Assembly: GCA_964479045.1 (NCBI GenBank)
Contig: CAYZJI010000001.1
Span: forward strand, 62,001 to 126,000
Reading direction: 5' to 3'
DNA length: 64,000 bases
DNA from: 2-02-FULL-47-50 sp964479045
GTDB lineage: Bacteria > Pseudomonadota > Gammaproteobacteria > Eutrophobiales > Eutrophobiaceae
The notes under the pieces were generated by a model. The model searched no databases. It saw nothing but the letters and a program-made list of their open reading frames with translations, and had not been told where the DNA came from. Position numbers and translations under genes: made by a program. This document shows, piece after piece, positions 18,291 through 26,100 of the stretch; the stretch's first letter is position 1; the number at the start of each line of letters is the position of its first letter.

Positions 18291-19313
18291 ATGAGCAAAC
18301 AGGAACTGGAACAGACCGCCAAGGCGATGGTCGCCAAAGGCAAGGGCATACTGGCGATAGATGAAAGCCTGCCCACCATCAAGAAACGTTTTGACAGCAT
18401 CGGCATCGAATCCACCGAGGAAAACCGCCGTGCCTATCGTGATTTGCTGATCACCAATCCGGGCGGCGCCAATTATATCAGCGGCATGATCCTGTTTGAC
18501 GAAACCATGCGTCAGAAAACCGCTGACGGTACACCGTTCCCGGAAGCCCTGATCAAACAGGGCATCATGCCGGGAATTAAAGTCGATGCCGGTGCGAAAG
18601 ACCTCGCAACTCATCCCGGGGAACTGGTCACGGAAGGACTGGACGGCCTGCGCGGCCGCCTCGCTGAATACAAAAAACTCGGTGCTAAATTCGCCAAGTG
18701 GCGTGCTGTGATTACGATTGGTGAAGGCATTCCCAGTATGGGCTGCATTGAAGCCAACGCCCATGCGCTGGCGCGCTATGCCGGACTTTGCCAGGAAGCC
18801 GGCATCGTGCCGATGGTGGAACCGGAAGTGCTCATGGATGCCGACAACACCATCGATCGCTGTTATGAAGTCACAGAAATCACGCTCAAGACGGTATTCA
18901 ATGAACTTTATCGCCAGCATGTCGCTTATGAACACACCATCCTCAAAATCAACATGGTGATCTCGGGCAAGAAATGCAAAACCCAGGCCGGTATCCAGGA
19001 AGTCGCGGACAAGACCGTGCGTTGTCTCCTAAACACCGTGCCTGCTTCCATACCCGGTATCGTGTTCCTGTCCGGCGGCCAAAGCTCACAGCTCGCCACA
19101 GCGCACCTTAATGCCATGAACAAGTCGTACCCGCATCTACCCTGGCCGTTGAGTTTCTCCTACGGCCGTGCCTTGCAGGATGACTGCCTGAAAACCTGGG
19201 CCGGCAAATCAGAAAATCTTGAAAAAGCCCAGGCTGCGTTGTTACACCGGGAGAAATGCAACAGTCTGGCGTGCTCGGGGCAGTACACGGACGCAATTGA
19301 AAAGGCCGCCTGA
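18291..19313 (+). CDS. fba: Fructose-bisphosphate aldolase, class I
   Basis: Schiff-base aldolase that splits or forms fructose-1,6-bisphosphate. It has 340 residues and is of the class I (plant and animal-like) type: KGILAIDESLPTIKKRF at the start, the KWRAVI segment near 140, the active-site lysine region HTILKINMV and the LSGGQSSQLATAHLNAMN motif. No zinc-binding class II motif is seen. Class I enzymes of this kind occur in several methylotrophs and nitrifiers. The gene follows pyk by 42 bp and is followed by a short unknown gene after 8 bp. Confidence 0.95.
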   Translation: MSKQELEQTAKAMVAKGKGILAIDESLPTIKKRFDSIGIESTEENRRAYRDLLITNPGGANYISGMILFDETMRQKTADGTPFPEALIKQGIMPGIKVDAGAKDLATHPGELVTEGLDGLRGRLAEYKKLGAKFAKWRAVITIGEGIPSMGCIEANAHALARYAGLCQEAGIVPMVEPEVLMDADNTIDRCYEVTEITLKTVFNELYRQHVAYEHTILKINMVISGKKCKTQAGIQEVADKTVRCLLNTVPASIPGIVFLSGGQSSQLATAHLNAMNKSYPHLPWPLSFSYGRALQDDCLKTWAGKSENLEKAQAALLHREKCNSLACSGQYTDAIEKAA

Positions 19314-19321
19314 CCCCAAAC

Positions 19322-19618
19322 ATGTCGGACACTGCGGAGAAACTCCCACCTGAGGCACAGGCGGCGTGGGACGCCTATCAGATCATGGGACAGAGCAAGG
19401 CCGAATACTTCGGACTGCTGCAGGAAATTGATCTGAAATACAAACAGGGCGGTTCCCCCACCATTGCCGAGAACCTGCATCTGGAAAAGCTGCTGAAGGC
19501 CCACAGTGAAAAAGTGGCAGACTTCAACAGCGCCATGCAGGCCGTAACGGATAAAACCGCGCGGGAATTATTACTGCAAAAGCTCATGGCCGATGCAGTA
19601 ACTTCCGGCATGCAATAG
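19322..19618 (+). CDS. Conserved-looking small protein of unknown function (98 aa)
   Basis: I do not recognise this protein. It has 98 residues, no signal peptide or membrane segment, and is rich in Ala, Glu, Lys and Leu. It reads as a helical cytoplasmic protein, with a Gly-Gly-Ser-Pro break near residue 43 separating two likely helical hairpins. It starts 8 bp after the fba stop, ends 13 bp before the HIT gene, and lacks a clear ribosome-binding site, so it probably depends on coupling to fba. Its codon use resembles its neighbours. It could be an accessory of the glycolytic block, but nothing in the sequence states a function. Confidence 0.7.
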   Translation: MSDTAEKLPPEAQAAWDAYQIMGQSKAEYFGLLQEIDLKYKQGGSPTIAENLHLEKLLKAHSEKVADFNSAMQAVTDKTARELLLQKLMADAVTSGMQ

Positions 19619-19631
19619 TCATTAATATTCC

Positions 19632-20066
19632 TTGGACCAATTTAAAATTCATCCGCAACTGCTCAAAGACTGCCATATCCTTGGCAAGCTATCGGCTTGT
19701 TATTTGTTGTTGAATAAAAATGCCCTGGTGCCCTGGTACATTCTCGTACCCGAAACTGATGCTGACGGACTGTTTGATTTGCCCGTTGCCCAGCGTACTC
19801 AGATCATGGATGAATGCGCCCGGATTGCGCGCTGGATCAAACAGCACCACGGCATCGCCAGAATCAACTTCGGTGCCATCGGCAATATTGTTCAGCAACT
19901 GCACTTGCATGTGATCGGCCGCCATGAAACCGACGCTTGCTGGCCCAAACCGGTGTGGGGCAATCTGGAAATACACAAGGATTACTCACAGGAAGAGATC
20001 GCCAAAATAAAAAACCAACTGGTGTCTGAACACCAGCTGGCTGCAGAAGAAGATCCGGGCTGTTAG
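19632..20066 (+). CDS. HIT-family (histidine triad) protein
   Basis: A 144-residue nucleotide-binding HIT protein. The conserved opening (HPQLLKDCHILGKL) is followed by PWYILVPE, a ligand-pocket strand, and the triad region QQLHLHVIGRHETDACWP. Two histidines of the classic triad are spaced as HLH, with VIGR after them, as in the HIT subgroup common in this class. The start appears to be TTG at 19632; no ATG gives a full N-terminus. It closes the carbon block, and its stop overlaps the stop of the convergent ferritin-like gene by 4 nt, leaving no room for a terminator. Substrate unknown; the family hydrolyses nucleoside phosphoramidates or dinucleotides. Confidence 0.85.
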   Translation: MDQFKIHPQLLKDCHILGKLSACYLLLNKNALVPWYILVPETDADGLFDLPVAQRTQIMDECARIARWIKQHHGIARINFGAIGNIVQQLHLHVIGRHETDACWPKPVWGNLEIHKDYSQEEIAKIKNQLVSEHQLAAEEDPGC

Positions 20067-20521
20067 CCTTTTGGCGTATAGACGCCGATATCACCCGGTT
20101 TACGCAACATCTTGTTCACTTCGTCTTCGTGCATCTCTTCCTGCACGATCAGTTCCCGCGCATATTCTTCCAGCAGGATCGATTTGCCCTCTGCAGCCGC
20201 CAGCAGTTCGTAATAGACTTTTCGGGCTTCCTCTTCATGTTCGAGTGATTCACGCAGAATATCACCGATATCATGTTTGTGTGTTTCCAGCAAAGGGCCG
20301 ATGGACAGCGAAGGATGACCACCCATCAGGGTAATCAGCTCACCGGCGCGTTCGGCATGTTGCAGACTTTCCTGCGCCTGTTGCTTGAGCCAGGAAGTAA
20401 TTGGTATGCGATGATAACCATAGACCATCAACGCATAGTGCGTGTAACGCACTACCCCGGCCAGCTCCAGCTCCATGATGCGGTTCAACAGTTTGGTAAC
20501 TTTCTTCTTATCCACTTTCAT
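20063..20521 (-). CDS. Bacterioferritin/ferritin-like diiron protein
   Basis: A 152-residue four-helix protein from ATG at 20521, which has AGGAG 8 nt upstream; an upstream in-frame start at 20563 adds 14 residues unlike the family. Potential iron ligands are the Glu residues of the first helix (IMELELAG), a QESLQHAE segment, EHEEEARKVYYE and QEEMHEDE. In the second helix the spacing is Glu-x-x-x-His, not the usual Glu-x-x-His of classical bacterioferritin, so this may be a divergent ferritin-like subgroup. A Fur-box-like site lies 88 bp upstream. Iron storage or detoxification is the likely role. Confidence 0.8.
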   Translation of the reverse strand: MKVDKKKVTKLLNRIMELELAGVVRYTHYALMVYGYHRIPITSWLKQQAQESLQHAERAGELITLMGGHPSLSIGPLLETHKHDIGDILRESLEHEEEARKVYYELLAAAEGKSILLEEYARELIVQEEMHEDEVNKMLRKPGDIGVYTPKG

Positions 20522-20608
20522 GTTTGCCACTCCTGGTTGGATACGTTGCGTATCTGATGCCAAAGATAATCACTGATGATCATTGTGACAAGGAGAATAT
20601 ATGTTAAT

Positions 20609-20621
20609 GAAAATGATTATC
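20609..20621 (-). promoter_or_regulatory. Fur-box-like site upstream of the ferritin-like gene
   Basis: On the minus strand GATAATCATTTTC matches the Fur core GATAATnATTATC at all but one constrained position. It lies 88 bp before the start of the ferritin-like gene and after the rhomboid stop, inside the likely promoter region. Iron-dependent control by Fur is plausible for a ferritin-like gene. A weaker AT-rich match lies near 20565-20584. Confidence 0.4.
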
Positions 20622-20661
20622 TGGTTGAGAGCACAACTCAACTAAATCTGACTCAACCCGA

Positions 20662-21354
20662 TCATTGTGCCGGATGAAACAAGGTCATGCGTTTACGTTT
20701 AAAGAATGGAATCAGAACCATGCCGGCAATAAAACCGCCAATATGTGCAAACCAGGCCACACCACCGCTGTTGGGATCAGCGCCCATGGAACTTACGATC
20801 TGCATGACAAACCAGAACCCCAGCACCATGATGGCGGGCAACCGCATGGTCTGGGCATACACGCCTATCGGAACAAAAACCATGATGCGAGCATGCGGGT
20901 ATAACAACAGATAGGCCCCCAGCACACCGGAAATGGCACCGCTGGCACCAATCATCGGGATTTCCGAAGCAGGATTCTGCAATACCTGTCCGAATACGGC
21001 TGCGACACCACACAACAAATAGAAAATGATAAAGCGCAGGTGGCCCATCGCATCTTCCACGTTGTTCCCGAAAATCCAGAGATACAGCATATTACCGGCC
21101 AGATGCATGAAACTGCCATGCATGAACATTGATGTAAGTATGGTCAGTTCTGGCGGGATCAACACCAGTTCCGGCGGCAGTTGCACTTTATCCAGTAATA
21201 CGGCCGGTATCACTCCCAGACTGTAAACTGCTGCCTGACCACCCTGATCGCCCAGTGACGCCTGCCACATAAATACCAACACACACAGCACGATAAAAAG
21301 GACCGTGAATACCGGCGCGATTTCTGTGGGGTTATCGTCGTGGAGAGGAATCAT
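20662..21354 (-). CDS. Rhomboid-family intramembrane serine protease
   Basis: A 230-residue inner-membrane protease with six or seven hydrophobic segments. The catalytic dyad is visible as Ser138 in IGASGAISG and His204 in WFAHIGG. The oxyanion-side pair His84 and Asn88 lies in FMHLAGNMLYLW. The N-terminal loop with ELTILTSMFMHG is typical of bacterial rhomboids with a periplasmic N-terminal extension. No domain beyond the core is seen, and the substrate is unknown. It lies 46 bp after the carbonic anhydrase gene on the same strand. Confidence 0.92.
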   Translation of the reverse strand: MIPLHDDNPTEIAPVFTVLFIVLCVLVFMWQASLGDQGGQAAVYSLGVIPAVLLDKVQLPPELVLIPPELTILTSMFMHGSFMHLAGNMLYLWIFGNNVEDAMGHLRFIIFYLLCGVAAVFGQVLQNPASEIPMIGASGAISGVLGAYLLLYPHARIMVFVPIGVYAQTMRLPAIMVLGFWFVMQIVSSMGADPNSGGVAWFAHIGGFIAGMVLIPFFKRKRMTLFHPAQ

Positions 21355-21400
21355 GTTTCAGCCGGAACGGCTGCATGTACATCCGATCCGGCTATTAATA

Positions 21401-22036
21401 CTAGCAGAGCGGAGTGTAGGTATTATTGGCCCGGTTCATTTCATACAACATGCCATTTTCAATATCAAAGTACCAGCCATGCAGGTGCAGTTCTTTATTT
21501 TCAAGGGCCCGTGTTATGAATGGAAAAGTCATAAGATTGTCCAGAGAAACTCCGATTGCAGCCTGCTCACAGAGACGACATTGTTCATCCAGAGGCATAC
21601 CGGAATGTGAACGCGCCACCAGTTCCCGCGCCGGCGCCATTATAGCCATCCACGGATCGATAAACTTGTGGGTTTTACCTTCATGACTGCCTTCCATCAA
21701 CGCCCGTATACCGCCACACTGGCTGTGGCCCATTACAATGATATGCGGCACCTTGAGGTGCTTGACGGCAAATTCGATCGCGGCACTGGTGCCGTGGGTT
21801 TTGCCATCATCCACATAGGCGGGCACCAGATTGGCGACATTGCGGACCACAAACACATCACCGGGATCCGTGTTCATGACCTGGGCCGGATGCACACGTG
21901 AATCACAACAGGCTATCATCAGGGCCTTGGGTGACTGGCCCCTGGCGGTGAGTTGCCGGTAGAGTTCAGGATTGTCTTCGAAATATTGCTTTCTGAATTC
22001 GCGAAAGCCTGATTTAAGTTTTTCCAGTTCTTTCAT
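21401..22036 (-). CDS. can: Beta-class carbonic anhydrase
   Basis: Zinc enzyme that interconverts CO2 and bicarbonate. It has 211 residues. Zinc ligands are Cys43 in CCDSRVHP, His104 and Cys107 in GHSQCGGI. Asp45 and Arg47 form the usual catalytic pair. Family features such as DPGDVFVVRNVANLVP are present. It lies 24 bp after purC on the same strand. Bicarbonate supply would serve carboxylations, including the purine step and the biotin carboxylase encoded later in the window; a carbon-fixation link is only inferred. Confidence 0.94.
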   Translation of the reverse strand: MKELEKLKSGFREFRKQYFEDNPELYRQLTARGQSPKALMIACCDSRVHPAQVMNTDPGDVFVVRNVANLVPAYVDDGKTHGTSAAIEFAVKHLKVPHIIVMGHSQCGGIRALMEGSHEGKTHKFIDPWMAIMAPARELVARSHSGMPLDEQCRLCEQAAIGVSLDNLMTFPFITRALENKELHLHGWYFDIENGMLYEMNRANNTYTPLC

Positions 22037-22060
22037 GTTCTCTTTTTATACCTCTCTCAT

Positions 22061-22957
22061 TCACCGCACCAACCGGTCGCGCGCTTCCCGGTATTTCGCT
22101 GCAGTATTTTGTATCACTTCAGCCGGTAATCTGGGCCCGGGAGCTTTCTTGTTCCAGTCCAGCGTTTCCAGATAATCGCGCAAATACTGTTTATCAAAAC
22201 TGGGCGGACTGACTCCGATTTCATAGGAATCCGCCGGCCAGAAACGGGAAGAGTCCGGGGTCAACACTTCATCAATCAGCACCAGTTTGCCGGCGGCATC
22301 GGTTCCGAATTCAAATTTGGTGTCAGCAATAATAATACCGCGCTGGCGTGCATAGTTGGCGGCTTCCTGATAGATTTTCAGACTCACTGTTCGCACCCGC
22401 TCCGCCAGTTCCTGACCCAGTAGCTCCGCTGCTTTTGCAAAGCTGATGTTTTCATCATGTTCCCCCTGTTCCGCCTTGGTGGCCGGAGTAAAGATCGGTT
22501 CCGGCAGACGTTCCGCCTGACGCAAACCGGCCGGTAACCTAATACCGCAGATTTCCCCGGTTTTCTGGTAGTCCTTCCAGCCCGAGCCGATAATATAACC
22601 GCGCACGACCGCCTCTATCGGCAATGGTTTGAGCTTTTTCACTATGATACTGCGGCCTTCCAGCGGCCCACGCTCGACGGGGTCTGGAAGTACGTCCTCC
22701 AGACGCCGTGATGTCAGATGATTGGGAATGATGTGGGTCATGCGCTCAAACCAGAAATTGGAAACGGCCGTCAGCACGGCACCCTTGCCGGGAATCGGAT
22801 CCGGCATAATGACGTCAAAAGCGGAAATCCTGTCCGTGGTCACAATTAACATATGTTGATCATCCACAGCATAGATGTCACGCACCTTGCCGCTGTTAAT
22901 CAGGGGCAGACTTTTCAGGCTGGATTTATAAAGTGCTGGCGGCCGGTCGTTCATCAA
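22061..22957 (-). CDS. purC: Phosphoribosylaminoimidazole-succinocarboxamide synthase (SAICAR synthase)
   Basis: ATP-dependent ligase that joins CAIR and aspartate in purine synthesis. It has 298 residues, the length of the longer bacterial and yeast-like form. The opening (SGKVRDIYAVDD), the phosphate-binding RISAFDVIMP, and LVLIDEVLTPDSSRFWP are recognised. It is divergent from the VOC gene, and a TATAAT at 23035-23040 in the 134-bp gap may serve the opposite strand. Purine genes purD and purH lie elsewhere in the window, so the pathway is scattered. Confidence 0.94.
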   Translation of the reverse strand: MMNDRPPALYKSSLKSLPLINSGKVRDIYAVDDQHMLIVTTDRISAFDVIMPDPIPGKGAVLTAVSNFWFERMTHIIPNHLTSRRLEDVLPDPVERGPLEGRSIIVKKLKPLPIEAVVRGYIIGSGWKDYQKTGEICGIRLPAGLRQAERLPEPIFTPATKAEQGEHDENISFAKAAELLGQELAERVRTVSLKIYQEAANYARQRGIIIADTKFEFGTDAAGKLVLIDEVLTPDSSRFWPADSYEIGVSPPSFDKQYLRDYLETLDWNKKAPGPRLPAEVIQNTAAKYREARDRLVR

Positions 22958-23091
22958 CGCATCATTCTCTTTTTCAGGTATTCTCCCACACTAGAGGATC
23001 GTCGGCTATCACTCCACCGCTCTCTTCCATCTTCTATAATGCTGGTGTATGGTGCGCATCCCGAATCAGCTGAGGCAGTCCCTTAAACAAA

Positions 23092-23490
23092 ATGATACGA
23101 CCAGCACCCACCAGTGGCATGCATCATGTGGCGCTCAACGTCACCGATCTGGAAACCTGCGAAAAATTCTACGTGGATCTGCTGGGCATGAGCGTGGAGT
23201 GGCGGCCGGACAAAGATAATGTTTACCTTTGCTCCGGAAATGATAATCTTGCACTCCACCGGTTCGCAAAACACCAGCAACCGGCAGGGCCGCAGCGTCT
23301 GGATCACATCGGTTTCATATTAAAAACTCCGGCGCTGGTGGACGACTGGTATGTTTTCCTCAATACTCATGGAGTGAAGATGAAAACCGGCCCGAAGACA
23401 CACCGGGACGGTGCCAGAAGTTTTTATTGTGAGGACCCGGAGGGGAATGTAGTACAAATGATCTACCATCCACCTTTGCATGATCTTTGA
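23092..23490 (+). CDS. VOC-family (glyoxalase/dioxygenase fold) protein
   Basis: A 132-residue vicinal-oxygen-chelate protein with two beta-alpha-beta-beta-beta modules. Likely metal ligands are His at about 11-12 (GMHHVALNVTDL), His in RLDHIGFIL, and a Glu in FYCEDPEGNVVQMIYHP. This arrangement matches a widespread group of predicted lyases or dioxygenases whose substrate is not known. It stops 15 bp before speD on the same strand and may be co-transcribed with it. No glyoxalase I specificity can be claimed from the sequence. Confidence 0.8.
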   Translation: MIRPAPTSGMHHVALNVTDLETCEKFYVDLLGMSVEWRPDKDNVYLCSGNDNLALHRFAKHQQPAGPQRLDHIGFILKTPALVDDWYVFLNTHGVKMKTGPKTHRDGARSFYCEDPEGNVVQMIYHPPLHDL

Positions 23491-23505
23491 GGGGGGGCGA
23501 CGACC

Positions 23506-24402
23506 ATGGCCAAAATCCGCCTGCACGGGTTCAACAACCTCACCAAGACCCTCAGTTTCAACATCTACGACGTCTGTTACGCCAGTTCCGAAAGCCAGAA
23601 CAAGGAATACATGGAGTACATAGACGAGGCCTATAATTCTGACCGTCTGACCCAGATCCTCACCGATGTCGCGAGCATGGTGGGCGCCAACATCCTGAAT
23701 ATCGCCAAGGCGGATTATGATCCCCTCGGCGCCAGCGTGACTTTCCTGATATCGGAAGAAGGCTCGCCCATGCCGTTTAATTTCAATGATGCTGCCGCTG
23801 CCAATGCCCATAATGGCGAAGCTGCTCCAGCAACAAGTCCCGAACAGGTACCGGTGGCGGTCGTGGCCCATCTGGACAAAAGCCATCTTACGGTGCATAC
23901 CTACCCAGAAAGCCATCCCCATTACGGCATCAGCACCTTCCGGGCAGACATTGATGTGAGCACCTGTGGCATGATTTCGCCGCTGAAAGCCCTGGATTAC
24001 CTGATCCAGAGTTTTGAGTCAGATATTGTCACCCTGGATTACCGGGTACGGGGCTTCACCCGTGACACCAATGGCACCAAGCATTACATCGACCATGCGA
24101 TTACGTCCATCCAGAACTTTATCTCCAAGGACACCAAGAAAAAGTATCGTATGGTGGACGTGAACATCTACGAAGAAAATATTTACCACACCAAGATGAT
24201 GCTGCGGGATTTCAATCTGGACACCTACCTGTTCAACATCCCCGCCAAGGATCTGGAACTGGAACAACGGGCGTCAATCGAGCGCCGCCTGCGCGAGGAA
24301 ATTGAGGAAATCTTCTACAGTCAGAACATCTACAAGCAGAAGAAGATCTCGGTCAGTCCTTCGCCTTCACCCAGGAATCCTTCAGAGTCACCGTCCGGTT
24401 AA
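23506..24402 (+). CDS. speD: S-adenosylmethionine decarboxylase proenzyme (E. coli-type)
   Basis: Pyruvoyl enzyme that makes decarboxylated SAM for spermidine synthesis. It has 298 residues versus about 264 in E. coli. Self-cleavage should occur between Lys125 and Ser126 in DKSHLTVHTYPESHP, with Ser126 becoming the pyruvoyl group. The extra length is an Ala/Pro/Asn-rich insert at about 90-118, just before the cleavage site, and a Ser/Pro-rich tail. The tail is encoded over the last 50 bp of the opposite-strand glnS gene. A strong GAGGGGGGG ribosome-binding site precedes the ATG. No speE is seen nearby. Confidence 0.93.
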   Translation: MAKIRLHGFNNLTKTLSFNIYDVCYASSESQNKEYMEYIDEAYNSDRLTQILTDVASMVGANILNIAKADYDPLGASVTFLISEEGSPMPFNFNDAAAANAHNGEAAPATSPEQVPVAVVAHLDKSHLTVHTYPESHPHYGISTFRADIDVSTCGMISPLKALDYLIQSFESDIVTLDYRVRGFTRDTNGTKHYIDHAITSIQNFISKDTKKKYRMVDVNIYEENIYHTKMMLRDFNLDTYLFNIPAKDLELEQRASIERRLREEIEEIFYSQNIYKQKKISVSPSPSPRNPSESPSG

Positions 24403-26032
24403 ACACCGGCTGGTCCGGCCGGGAGTCCCGGCGATCCACACAGAAATAACCCAGCCGTTCAAACTGGAACCGTTCCTCCGGCTGCGCCTGTTTGAGACCG
24501 GGTTCCACACAGGCCGCATTGATGATTTCCATCGAAGCGGGATTTAACAGCTCACGCCAGTTGTCTTCACGGCCCGGATCGGCCACGGTAAACAAGCGAT
24601 CATAGAGACGGACTTCTGCTGGCAACGCATGTGCTGCGGAAACCCAGTGAATAGTGCCCTTCACCTTGCGACCATCCGGCGCATTGCCTCCACGGGTCGC
24701 GGGATCATAGGTGCAACGCAATTCCACAACCTCACCGGTTTTTTCATCCTTGATGATTTCTTCGCATTTGACAAAGTAGGCATAACGCAGCCGCACTTCA
24801 CGGCCCGGCCCCAGGCGAAAAAACTTCTTGGGCGGATCTTCCATGAAATCATCGCGTTCAATATAGATCACTCGTGAAAAGGGCACCTTGCGACCACCCA
24901 TTTCAGGTTGATTGGGATGCCAGGCCGCTTCCAGTTCTTCGGTTTGCCCCTCCGGATAATTGGTAATGACCACGCGCAAAGGGCGTAAAACGGCCATCAC
25001 CCGTCGGGTACTGCGATCCAGATCTTCGCGCACACAATTTTCCAATACAGTCATATCAATTACGGTATCGTTCTTGGTCAACCCGATGCGATCACAGAAA
25101 TCACGGATGGCGGCCGGCGTATAACCCCGGCGACGCATACCGGTAATCGTCGGCATGCGCGGATCATCCCAGCCGCTCACATGTTTTTCCGTGACGAGCT
25201 CATTCAGCTTGCGCTTGCTGGTGATGGTGTAATTCAGATTCAGGCGGGCAAATTCGATCTGCTGTGGATGACATGGCACCGGTAACTGATCCAGACACCA
25301 GTCATACAAAGGCCGGTGATCCTCGAATTCCAGTGTGCAAAGTGAGTGTGTAATGCCTTCCAGTGCATCGGAGATGCAATGTGTGTAATCGTACATGGGA
25401 TAAATGCACCATTGATCACCGGTGCGATGATGATGCGCGTGTTTGATGCGATAAATCACCGGATCCCGCATGTTGATGTTTGGCGAAGCCATGTCAATCT
25501 TTGCCCGCAAGACATGCTCCCCGTCCCTGAAATCACCGGCGCGCATGCGCCGGAACAGATCCAGATTTTCGTCCACCATACGGTTGCGGTGAGGACTGTC
25601 ACGTCCTGGTTCAGTCAATGTGCCCCGGTACTCGCGAATCTGATCGGCATTCAGGCTGTCGACATAGGCCTTGCCATCTTTAATCAACAATTCAGCGAAC
25701 TCATACAACTTTTCAAAATAATCCGAGGCATAAAACAGCCGGTCTTCCCAGTCAAACCCCAGCCAGCGCACGTCCGCCTGGATTGATTCGGTATATTCCA
25801 CGCTTTCCTTTTCCGGGTTGGTATCATCAAAGCGCAGATTGCACAGGCCCCGGTAATCCAGCGCCGTGCCAAAATTCAGGCAAATGGATTTGGCATGACC
25901 TACATGCAGATAACCGTTCGGTTCCGGCGGAAAGCGGGTATGGACGCGACCGTTGTTCCTGTTCTGCTGCAAATCCGCATCGATGATATTACGGATAAAA
26001 TTGGCAGGGCGCGGTTTTTCTGTCTCGGTCAT
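24353..26032 (-). CDS. glnS: Glutaminyl-tRNA synthetase
   Basis: Charges tRNA-Gln with glutamine. It has 559 residues, the usual gammaproteobacterial length. The class I signature PEPNGYLHVGHAKSI is near residue 36 and the KMSKS-like element is ITSKRKL. The C-terminal anticodon-binding beta-barrels contain FFRLGPGREVRLRYAYFVKCEE. Its end overlaps the 3' end of the convergent speD by 50 bp. It lies 68 bp after nothing on its strand except the ubiquinone genes upstream in transcription, so it is probably transcribed alone. Confidence 0.96.
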   Translation of the reverse strand: MTETEKPRPANFIRNIIDADLQQNRNNGRVHTRFPPEPNGYLHVGHAKSICLNFGTALDYRGLCNLRFDDTNPEKESVEYTESIQADVRWLGFDWEDRLFYASDYFEKLYEFAELLIKDGKAYVDSLNADQIREYRGTLTEPGRDSPHRNRMVDENLDLFRRMRAGDFRDGEHVLRAKIDMASPNINMRDPVIYRIKHAHHHRTGDQWCIYPMYDYTHCISDALEGITHSLCTLEFEDHRPLYDWCLDQLPVPCHPQQIEFARLNLNYTITSKRKLNELVTEKHVSGWDDPRMPTITGMRRRGYTPAAIRDFCDRIGLTKNDTVIDMTVLENCVREDLDRSTRRVMAVLRPLRVVITNYPEGQTEELEAAWHPNQPEMGGRKVPFSRVIYIERDDFMEDPPKKFFRLGPGREVRLRYAYFVKCEEIIKDEKTGEVVELRCTYDPATRGGNAPDGRKVKGTIHWVSAAHALPAEVRLYDRLFTVADPGREDNWRELLNPASMEIINAACVEPGLKQAQPEERFQFERLGYFCVDRRDSRPDQPVFNRTVTLKDSWVKAKD

Positions 26033-26100
26033 GTTTCAGATCTCAATCAAACTGCAGGCTCGCAACTTGCGGCAAAAACAAGGCGGGGATTGTACACAGA

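Noticed and set aside
20592..20645. A 14-codon frame MLMKMIIWLRAQLN with AAGGAG upstream on the plus strand
   Set aside because: It lies antisense to the ferritin-rhomboid region with no gene downstream on its strand to regulate, and it overlaps the Fur-like site. Probably chance.
23035..23040. TATAAT before the VOC gene as a promoter
   Set aside because: No acceptable -35 box at 15-19 bp; kept only as a remark in the purC entry.
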